Below are positions 1 through 6,289 of a stretch of 64,000 nucleotides of DNA, one piece after another (position 1 is the stretch's first letter; each line of letters opens with the position of its first letter). The position numbers and the translations under genes are program-made. This DNA comes from Acidobacteriota bacterium (GTDB taxonomy: Bacteria > Acidobacteriota > Blastocatellia > RBC074). The notes below the pieces were generated by a model. The model was not told the origin of the DNA, did no database searches, and saw only the letters and a list, made by a program, of their open reading frames with translations. The DNA lies in contig JAHBSF010000024.1 of assembly GCA_019639255.1 (NCBI GenBank), positions 1-64,000 on the forward strand, written 5' to 3'.

Positions 1-2807
1 TACAGGCGAATTATTTTCGCTGCGAGATCCGCATCGCTCAGCGGGCGCGTAGCGTTGCGCGTATCGACTACGAGTCCTGCGCGCTCGACTACCCACCGAT
101 AATCAATGCGCCGGTGATCCGTCACTATGACGACGCAATCGGCTCCGGCTACGAGTTCTTCGGTCAACTCAACGCTCTGCATAAGTTCATCGCCCTCGCC
201 GTCGAGGTGAAATTCAGGGATATACGGGTCGTGGTAGACGACCTCGCCGCCGCGTTTGCGCAGTCTTTCGATAATTGCGAGCGCGGGACTTTCGCGCACG
301 TCGTCTATATCGCGTTTGTAAGCGACGCCGAGTATTAGAATGCGCGCGCCGTTTACTGCCTTTCGCCGGCTATTGAGTCCGTCGGTAATGAGTTCGACGA
401 CGTGTTCGGGCATGCGCGAATTGATTTCTTCGGCAAGCGAAATGAATCGCGCCTCGAACCCGTGCATTCGCGCCTTCCACGATAAGTAGTGTGGGTCGAG
501 GGGAATGCAGTTGTGAACGAATATCCCGTAAGAAGTTGCGAAGGTGTGAGTTCCTTCCACTTCGACCGAGTAGACCGGGATCGGTTCCGTAGTCTGTGTT
601 ATCTCGATCGATTTGACCGGCACGGTAGTGAGCAAGCCTGCCTGCTTGAACGTCCGACTGGCTGGAGCGCGGCGACTTTCAGCAAAGTAATCTCCGAGGC
701 GTGCGCCTTTGGAGCCTAACCAGGACTCCATTCGCGCCAGTTGATTTCGCCCTTTTAGGCTTAGATGAGGTTTCGTTCGTTTGAATGTCGGAGTGAACCC
801 CAAAGACTGGAGGAGATAGATTACCTGCTGAAACAGTATTTTGCTGCTACTGAAATATCCGATCTCGGCCGTCGCATTGCGCGAGATATACCGGCGCCCT
901 GCTTTTTGATAAGGATATGCCCCAACTCTTACGTAAATATCGCCGTCTCCGCGGAACAGCCCCTTCAATAGTTCTCGTTGATGAGGGATCGAAGAGTTCA
1001 TCAACGCATCGGGAACTCTCATTTCATAAGAACCACGCCCACACCGAAAGACATCATTAAGCAGCCAGCCAAATAATCGCGATGCGACCCGGATGTGCGT
1101 AACATGATCGATCCGCGAGTGGGTAATGGATATACCTACTCCAACTTCATTCTGAAGAATCGAACGGACATCTTCGATAAATTCGGTCTCAGATCGGTTA
1201 AAGCTGAACCTGACGCGGTCGCGCCCGCGCTCCCGCGTGATGCAGCCTTCAGCCAGATAGTAGCCGATCAGCCGGGAGAAAGACGGCGTCAAATGAACTA
1301 CAGCGGGAAATGATGAAGTACTTGGGCCGCGCCCCGTATATAGCCTGAGCGATTCGTGCGGCAGACGTAGTACATCAGCCTGCTCAAGAGCAAGATAGTC
1401 GCAAAGCGGCAGATAGTCCTGACGGATAAATTCCTGTAAGGCTTCCGGAGCAAACTGTTGCCGGATCGTCGCGCGATGTTCACGCCACGATCCGCCGATA
1501 ATCCTAACTCGCACCTGTTTAGCAAGGTCGGTGGGCAGAAGGGGAAGCAGGTCAATATGTATATCCGTGGTAGCATCGCCGCGCCCTCCCGACACTGGTG
1601 CAGGCTGCACGTAAACCGGCAGACGGTCTCCTATTTTCAGGTCTTCAGCAGCGATTTGCTGAATCCGCCCATCCGGAGCACAGACTAACATCGGATGTCG
1701 GTTCGTCACCGTCAGGCGACGGTTGTCGCTTGTAAGGATACTGATAGTGCAGCCGGTATATTGTCGCCGGAACATGTGGCTTATCGGCCTCCACTGCGGC
1801 AATTGCTGCTCCTGATTCAGCGACAGGGCCTCCAGTTGGGGGTGGAAAATCACGTCACCGTCGTGGCTGCTCAACCTGTTGCTGCCCGCTTCACCGAATT
1901 CCCCGGCGAACAGGTTGTCCAGTGTTTCCAGCCGTTGCACTCGATCCGTTATTGAGCGGACCACGATCATCTCGTCTCCAACCAGACAATGACCTCCTAT
2001 TCCCGGGCCCGGATAAAAGGGCATAAATCCGAACGGTTTTGTAGCCGCTGCGCCGATTACTTCCCAGGTATCTATGCCGAGCGTGTAACACAACTGTGCG
2101 AGTTCGTTGACGAGTCCTATGTTGACCGCGCGGTAAGTGTTTTCGAGCAGCTTGCACGCCTCGGCTACGCGCGCCGAACTTACACGATGCACCGTATCCA
2201 CTATCGCCTCGTAGGCGGCTGCTGCTACATCGGTCGAATCCGCGGTGACGCCTCCGACTACTTTCGGAATGTTGCGCGTGTTGAATCGTTCGTTGCCCGG
2301 ATCTATGCGTTCGGGAGAGAAGGCGAGGAAATAATCTTCGTCTATTTTTTTGCCCGTTTCATCGAACATCGGGCGCAGCACTTCATCGGTAGTTCCCGGA
2401 TAGGTGGTGGATTCGAGAATGATGAGGTGGCCCGGGCGCAGCGCCTTCCGGATCTTTTCGGCGGCCGAAAGAATGTAGGAAACGTCCGGCTCCTTGGTTT
2501 TGCGCAGCGGCGTCGGCACGCAGATGATGATGATATCGACTTCGCCGAGCGCGGTGAAATCCGTAGTCGCGTGCAAGCGGTCGGCGGAAACCTCGGCGGC
2601 GAGCTGCGCACTCGGCACGTCGGGGATGTATGAAACTCCGCGGTTGAGGTTGTCGACTTTTTCGGCGTCCACCTCAAACCCTGTGGCGCGAAAACCGGCG
2701 GCGGCGAATTCGACCGCCAAAGGCAGCCCTACGTACCCGAGACCGACGACGCCGATGCGGGCGCTATGCGACGAAATTTTATCGAGAAGCGTTTGTTTGT
2801 TGCTCAC
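1..2807 (-). CDS. Nucleotide-sugar dehydrogenase (UDP-GlcNAc 6-dehydrogenase type) interrupted by an intein; 3' end at window edge
   Basis: One uninterrupted minus-strand frame runs from a GTG at 2807 to the window edge. Residues 1-273 are the N-terminal half of a UDP-sugar dehydrogenase: Rossmann motif GLGYVGLP at 22-29, STTYPGTT, SPERIDPGN, and EACKLLENTYRAVN with the catalytic Lys and Asn, ending in GPGIGGH. Residues 274-766 are an intein. Residues from 767 resume with CIPLDPHYLSWKAR, the active-site Cys motif, followed by the C-terminal UDP-binding domain (GVAYKRDIDDVRESP). The spliced product is at least 442 residues, normal for the family, and the last visible codons suggest the stop lies at the edge. 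The family oxidises UDP-HexNAc to the uronic acid with two NAD+ for surface polysaccharide. The STTYPGTT and SPERIDPGN signatures resemble WbpA/TviB, so UDP-GlcNAc is the likelier substrate (inference). The gene is divergent from the B12 operon. Confidence 0.95.
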   Translation of the reverse strand, partial: MSNKQTLLDKISSHSARIGVVGLGYVGLPLAVEFAAAGFRATGFEVDAEKVDNLNRGVSYIPDVPSAQLAAEVSADRLHATTDFTALGEVDIIIICVPTPLRKTKEPDVSYILSAAEKIRKALRPGHLIILESTTYPGTTDEVLRPMFDETGKKIDEDYFLAFSPERIDPGNERFNTRNIPKVVGGVTADSTDVAAAAYEAIVDTVHRVSSARVAEACKLLENTYRAVNIGLVNELAQLCYTLGIDTWEVIGAAATKPFGFMPFYPGPGIGGHCLVGDEMIVVRSITDRVQRLETLDNLFAGEFGEAGSNRLSSHDGDVIFHPQLEALSLNQEQQLPQWRPISHMFRRQYTGCTISILTSDNRRLTVTNRHPMLVCAPDGRIQQIAAEDLKIGDRLPVYVQPAPVSGGRGDATTDIHIDLLPLLPTDLAKQVRVRIIGGSWREHRATIRQQFAPEALQEFIRQDYLPLCDYLALEQADVLRLPHESLRLYTGRGPSTSSFPAVVHLTPSFSRLIGYYLAEGCITRERGRDRVRFSFNRSETEFIEDVRSILQNEVGVGISITHSRIDHVTHIRVASRLFGWLLNDVFRCGRGSYEMRVPDALMNSSIPHQRELLKGLFRGDGDIYVRVGAYPYQKAGRRYISRNATAEIGYFSSSKILFQQVIYLLQSLGFTPTFKRTKPHLSLKGRNQLARMESWLGSKGARLGDYFAESRRAPASRTFKQAGLLTTVPVKSIEITQTTEPIPVYSVEVEGTHTFATSYGIFVHNCIPLDPHYLSWKARMHGFEARFISLAEEINSRMPEHVVELITDGLNSRRKAVNGARILILGVAYKRDIDDVRESPALAIIERLRKRGGEVVYHDPYIPEFHLDGEGDELMQSVELTEELVAGADCVVIVTDHRRIDYRWVVERAGLVVDTRNATRPLSDADLAAKIIRL
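510..1988 (-). other. Intein (493 aa) with LAGLIDADG homing endonuclease
   Basis: In-frame insertion within the dehydrogenase. Residue 1 is Cys in CLVGDEMIVV (block A). Block B is LTVTNRHP at 92-99 with the TxxH motif. The two endonuclease helices are LIGYYLAEG at 240-248 and LLKGLFRGDG at 340-349; both keep their acidic residue (Glu, Asp), so nuclease activity is possible. Block F is VYSVEVEGTHTF and block G ends in GIFVHN, with the penultimate His and final Asn required for cyclisation. The +1 residue is Cys. All splicing residues of a class 1 intein are present. No stop or frameshift occurs in 1,479 nt, so it is intact. A UDP-glucose dehydrogenase intein is known from Methanocaldococcus jannaschii; I cannot tell whether it uses this insertion point. 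Confidence 0.95.
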
Positions 2808-2825
2808 GGGAGTACCTCAGAAATC

Positions 2826-2858
2826 ATTGCGATATGATTGCGATATGATTGCGATATG
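2826..2858. repeat. Three tandem 11-bp repeats upstream of the dehydrogenase
   Basis: The unit ATTGCGATATG occurs three times without interruption, 19 bp upstream of the GTG start of the minus-strand gene. The period is about one helical turn, so the copies would present the same DNA face. It could be a regulator-binding array or a slipped-strand microsatellite. No protein can be named. Confidence 0.7.
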
Positions 2859-2872
2859 ATAGTTGCCGAAAT

Positions 2873-2964
2873 GATAACAGAACAAACGAAATGAAACGAA
2901 AATTACGGAACAGTTGAATATTTCCGTAGTTTCCGTCTATTTTCGTTTGTTCCGTTATCTCTCT
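2873..2964. repeat. Intergenic palindrome, copy 1
   Basis: The left arm (about 2874-2910) carries ACAGAACAAACGAAA and ATTACGGAA. The right arm (about 2920-2964) is the imperfect complement, ending in TTTGTTCCGTTATCTCTCTT. The short AT-rich loop is CAGTTGAATA. This is the reference copy of the window-wide family: each arm is made of degenerate 11-12-nt units around CGGAA and AAACG. Here it lies between divergent genes, so it cannot be acting only as a terminator. Confidence 0.85.
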
Positions 2965-2969
2965 TGCGT

Positions 2970-2999
2970 TTGACTGCGGATCGAGGCGCGTGGTAGGGT
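2970..2999 (+). promoter_or_regulatory. Candidate sigma70 promoter of the B12 operon
   Basis: TTGACT at 2970-2975, an 18-nt spacer, then TAGGGT at 2994-2999. It lies just after the palindrome and about 40 nt before the riboswitch. The -10 is weak, so this is only the best candidate by position. Confidence 0.35.
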
Positions 3000-3037
3000 T
3001 CGCCTTCCGAACCGGGCGCGAGTCCGGATTCTTTCAA

Positions 3038-3233
3038 ATCGGCTTCAGGTGCCCGGCCCGCAAGGCGCCGGGAGAATAGGGAAGCGGGTGCAAATCCCGC
3101 ACGGTCACCGCCACTGTAAGGTCAAGGGATCGCGATTATCGAGATCATCGCCGATCCCGGCGGCGCGCTTTTTACCGCCATTGCGCTTTTGCGCGAGAAG
3201 GCGCGCGTCGCCCCGAGTCAGGAGACCTGCCTG
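3038..3233 (+). promoter_or_regulatory. Cobalamin (adenosylcobalamin) riboswitch
   Basis: The conserved elements occur in the correct order: GGTGCCCGG at the 5' stem, AATAGGGAAGCGGGTGCAAA, the B12-box core ACCGCCACTGTAA at about 3107-3119, a variable stem-loop region, and the closing GAGTCAGGAGACCTGCC at 3215-3231. This is a class I cobalamin aptamer. It precedes btuF and so should lower btuFCDB expression when B12 is plentiful. Confidence 0.96.
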
Positions 3234-3329
3234 AAGAAGAAAAACTTCCAGGCGGCTCTTCGGCTGAAAGAGCGCGACCCCGACCGGCTCCGTCCCTATT
3301 TCCCCAAACCGATTCAGACGACGGAATCA

Positions 3330-3381
3330 AAAGCCTCGGATGAGCGCCCGCTGCTGCTGCGGCGCCGCCCCCCGAGGCTTT
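3330..3381 (+). promoter_or_regulatory. Riboswitch expression-platform hairpin masking the btuF ribosome site
   Basis: AAAGCCTCGG at 3330-3339 is the exact reverse complement of CCGAGGCTTT at 3372-3381, giving a 10-bp stem. The 3' arm contains the only SD-like sequence (CGAGG) and ends two bases before the GTG start of btuF at 3383. Formation of this stem would hide the ribosome site; the downstream T-rich stretch could also allow termination. I favour translational control. Confidence 0.65.
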
Positions 3382-3382
3382 C

Positions 3383-4330
3383 GTGTTTCATAGTCCGGCA
3401 AAACTCCGCGCGCTTTCTCTCGCAGCCACGCTTGCGCTTGCTGCTGTACTCGCAGGCTGCAAAAGTCCGGCTTCCGCGCCCGACCCGCAACCTCATACGC
3501 GCGAATTTACAGATGCACTCAACCGGCGCATCGCAGTTTCGCATCCGCCGCAGCGCATCATCTCGCTTGCGCCCAATCTGACCGAGATGCTTTTCGCTCT
3601 CGGACTCGACGCGCAGATAGTCGGCGTGACGAGTTACTGCGATTATCCGCCTGCAGCGCAATCGAAGGTAAAAGTCGGCGATACGCTGCAACCCGATCTG
3701 GAACGCCTGATTGCGCTCAGCCCGGATCTTGTGCTCGTTTCCACATCGAGCCAGTTGGAAAGCCTCGCGCGAAGACTCGGCGAACTGTCGATCCCGGTTT
3801 ACGTCACCGATCCGCGCACGGTGCGCGAGGTCGCCTCTTCGCTGCTTGCGCTCGGCGAACTTACCGATTCAACCGAAACCGCAAACACGCTCGCCGCAGA
3901 AATGGAGCGCCGGATAAAGGCGGTCGAGGCGCGCGTAGAGGGTCTTGCGCGTCCGCGCGTGCTTTACGCGCTGCAAACCGAACCGCTGATCACCATCGGC
4001 CGGCGCACGTTCCTCAACGATCTGATATCGCTTGCGGGCGGCGAATCGGTCTCCGCATCTGAAACGGCCGATTATCCGCAGTTTTCGCGCGAAACCGTTA
4101 TTGCGCGCGCGCCCGAAGTCATAGTCGCGCAGCGCCTGCACGGCAGCAGCGCCGTGAGCGAAGAATCTTTGCGGCGCATATTCGCCGAAACCCCGGCGGC
4201 GCGTTCAGGACGAATCGCGCTTGTCGATCCCGATCTGGTCAACCGTCCCGGACCGCGCATTACAGACGGGCTCGAAGAAATGGCGCGCGCGCTGCATCCG
4301 GAATCTAACCTCGAACAACGCAGACAATGA
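3383..4330 (+). CDS. btuF: B12-binding lipoprotein of the ABC importer
   Basis: A 315-residue periplasmic-binding protein of the TroA/FepB fold. A hydrophobic N-terminus ends in the lipobox LAGC (Cys26), so it is a lipoprotein rather than a freely diffusing binding protein. PPQRIISLAPNLTEMLFALG and VGVTSYCDYPP are typical of BtuF-like proteins, as is PDLVLVSTSSQ. The start is GTG at 3383, directly behind the riboswitch hairpin; an SD-like CGAGG lies inside that hairpin. btuC begins 10 nt after the stop. The B12 assignment rests on the riboswitch and on btuB downstream, since the fold alone cannot separate B12 from siderophore binders. Confidence 0.92.
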   Translation: MFHSPAKLRALSLAATLALAAVLAGCKSPASAPDPQPHTREFTDALNRRIAVSHPPQRIISLAPNLTEMLFALGLDAQIVGVTSYCDYPPAAQSKVKVGDTLQPDLERLIALSPDLVLVSTSSQLESLARRLGELSIPVYVTDPRTVREVASSLLALGELTDSTETANTLAAEMERRIKAVEARVEGLARPRVLYALQTEPLITIGRRTFLNDLISLAGGESVSASETADYPQFSRETVIARAPEVIVAQRLHGSSAVSEESLRRIFAETPAARSGRIALVDPDLVNRPGPRITDGLEEMARALHPESNLEQRRQ

Positions 4331-4340
4331 ACCTCAGGCA

Positions 4341-5372
4341 ATGAAAAAAAGCTCTTCGCCACAACCGGGCGTTATGAGCGCGCGCAAAGCGGCGTTTTCA
4401 TTTCTCGTAATGGGAGCCGTGCTGTTTGTCGCAACGGCTGCGGCATTGTCTATCGGAAGCGAATCGGTTCCGCTGCAGGAAATCGCGCGCGCGATTGCGG
4501 CGAAGATTACGGGCGGAGTCACGGGTCTTGCTCGCGAGCAGGAAGTAATCATTTTCGGGCTGCGGTTGCCGAGGATAGCGCTTGCCGTCGGCGTCGGCGC
4601 GGCGCTTGCGGCAGCGGGAGCGGCGTTTCAGGCGCTGCTGCGCAATCCGCTCGCCGATCCGTACATACTGGGCGTTTCGGGCGGCGCGGCGCTCGGCGCA
4701 ATCCTTTCAATTATGCTCGCCTCGCAATGGCTGTGGGCGCGGCCCGCGATGAGTTTTGCGGGCGCGGCGGCGGCGAGTCTGGTCGTGTACCGCATAGGCC
4801 GCAGGGACGACGATCCGGCGCATCTGGTACTCGCGGGAGTCGTCATATCCACATTTCTTTCTTCGGTGATTGCGGTGCTGACCTCGATTGCCGAAGACGT
4901 CAAGCTGCGCAACATCACGCTGTGGCTGCTCGGCGATCTGTCGAGCGGCAGCAGCGAAGGACTCGGCGTGATCGCAGTTGCGGCGATATGCGGAGTCGGC
5001 GCGCTTTTGACCCAGGCGCGCGCCCTGAACCTGATGATGATCGGCGAACGCGATGCCTTTGCGCTCGGCGTCGAAACGGCGCGCGTGCGCTGGATAGTGT
5101 TCGCTACCGCATCGATGCTGACCGGTTCGGCCGTGGCCGCGGGCGGCGCAATCGGATACGTGGGCCTTGTGGCCCCGCATCTGGTGCGGCTTGCAGGAGG
5201 CGCAGACAACCGCTGGGTGATTCCGGCTTCGGCAATCGCCGGAGCGCTGATGGTGCTTGCAGCCGATACCGCTGCGCGAACCGCACTTGCTCCGCGAGAA
5301 CTGCCCACGGGCGCGGTGACGGCGATCGTAGGAGCGCCGATTTTTATTTATCTGCTGCTGCGAAGGCGATGA
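4341..5372 (+). CDS. btuC: B12 ABC transporter permease
   Basis: A FecCD-family permease of 343 residues when started at the ATG at 4341 (MKKSSSPQPG), 10 nt after btuF. An in-frame start at 4221 would sit inside btuF and is rejected. Hydrophobic segments run through the whole length, with family motifs ALLRNPLADPYILGVSGGAALGA, LWLLGDLS, and GYVGLVAPHLVR before the coupling region. The C-terminus ends in LPTGAVTAIVGAPIFIYLLLRRR, as usual. It forms the inner-membrane channel with the BtuD ATPase. The stop is followed at once by a palindromic repeat that separates it from btuD. Confidence 0.93.
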   Translation: MKKSSSPQPGVMSARKAAFSFLVMGAVLFVATAAALSIGSESVPLQEIARAIAAKITGGVTGLAREQEVIIFGLRLPRIALAVGVGAALAAAGAAFQALLRNPLADPYILGVSGGAALGAILSIMLASQWLWARPAMSFAGAAAASLVVYRIGRRDDDPAHLVLAGVVISTFLSSVIAVLTSIAEDVKLRNITLWLLGDLSSGSSEGLGVIAVAAICGVGALLTQARALNLMMIGERDAFALGVETARVRWIVFATASMLTGSAVAAGGAIGYVGLVAPHLVRLAGGADNRWVIPASAIAGALMVLAADTAARTALAPRELPTGAVTAIVGAPIFIYLLLRRR

Positions 5373-5373
5373 A

Positions 5374-5491
5374 GAGAGATGACGAAACAAACGGAAATTA
5401 ACGGAAATAACGGAAAGATACCGCACTTTTCCGTGAATTCCGTCCATTTCCGTTTGTTTCGTTTATTTCCGTTTGTTCCGTCATCTCTCTT
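5374..5491. repeat. Intergenic palindrome, copy 2 (inside the btu operon)
   Basis: The arms lie at about 5374-5417 and 5427-5491. The right arm is longer, with an extra TTTCGTTTATTTCCG unit, so the copies vary by whole units. It lies between btuC and btuD, genes expected to share a transcript, and ends 18 nt before the btuD start. Confidence 0.85.
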
Positions 5492-5509
5492 CTGCTTGGC
5501 ATAACGTCC

Positions 5510-6289
5510 ATGCTTGAACTGCGCGATATTCACTTTCGCTATGCGCATCCGGTGCTTTCGGGCGTAACGCTCGAAGTGCGCGCGGGCGAAGTCGTAGCGC
5601 TGCTCGGAGCAAACGGGGCGGGCAAATCCACGCTGCTTGCCGTGGCTGCGGGGCTGCTGCGCCCATCTCTCGGCGAGGCGCTGCTCGACGGACGCGAAAT
5701 AACCTCGATGAGCAGGCGCGAGGCGGCGCGGTTGCTGGCCCTCGTAGCGCAATCGGGCGAGGTGCGGTTTCCGCTGACGGCGCTCGAATACGCGCTTGCG
5801 GGGCGTTTTGCGCACGTAGCGGCAATCGGCTTTGATCGCCCGGAGGACATAGAAATCGTGCGCGAAGCGCTCGCCGCAACCGATGCGCTGCAATTCGCCT
5901 CCCGACGTTTCAATGAATTGTCGAGCGGAGAGCGGCAGCGCGTAGTGCTCTCTCGCGCGCTAGCGCAGCAGCCGCGCGTGCTGCTGCTCGATGAACCGAC
6001 GGCGAATGCGGATCTCGCGCATCAGGTTTCGCTTCTGGAACTCGTCAGAAGCCTTGCGAGAGACAGAAATCCGGGCGTGCTCATCGTCACCCACGAAATA
6101 AATCTGGCCGCAGAGTTCGCCGACCGCGTCGCCTTGCTGAAGGGCGGCAGGCTTATTGCCTGCGGCCCGACGCGAGATGTCATGACGGCCGAAAACCTGA
6201 GCGAATGTTTCGAGACGCCGCTGCTTGTCGATCTGCATCCGCATAGCGGCAATCCGCGCGTCTCGCTTATCAGACGAGGCATATTATGA
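5510..6289 (+). CDS. btuD: B12 ABC transporter ATPase
   Basis: A 259-residue ABC ATPase with Walker A GANGAGKST at about 33-41, Q-loop VAQSGE, signature LSSGERQRV, Walker B VLLLDEPTA and switch His in IVTHEIN. It energises B12 import through BtuC. No clear SD is seen; the end of the palindrome lies 18 nt upstream of the ATG. The stop overlaps the btuB start (ATGA at 6286-6289), which implies translational coupling with the receptor. Confidence 0.93.
   Translation: MLELRDIHFRYAHPVLSGVTLEVRAGEVVALLGANGAGKSTLLAVAAGLLRPSLGEALLDGREITSMSRREAARLLALVAQSGEVRFPLTALEYALAGRFAHVAAIGFDRPEDIEIVREALAATDALQFASRRFNELSSGERQRVVLSRALAQQPRVLLLDEPTANADLAHQVSLLELVRSLARDRNPGVLIVTHEINLAAEFADRVALLKGGRLIACGPTRDVMTAENLSECFETPLLVDLHPHSGNPRVSLIRRGIL

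Noticed and set aside
1298-2677. Separate small minus-strand genes in the dehydrogenase region
   Set aside because: They are other frames of one continuous dehydrogenase-intein frame that has no stop inside the window.
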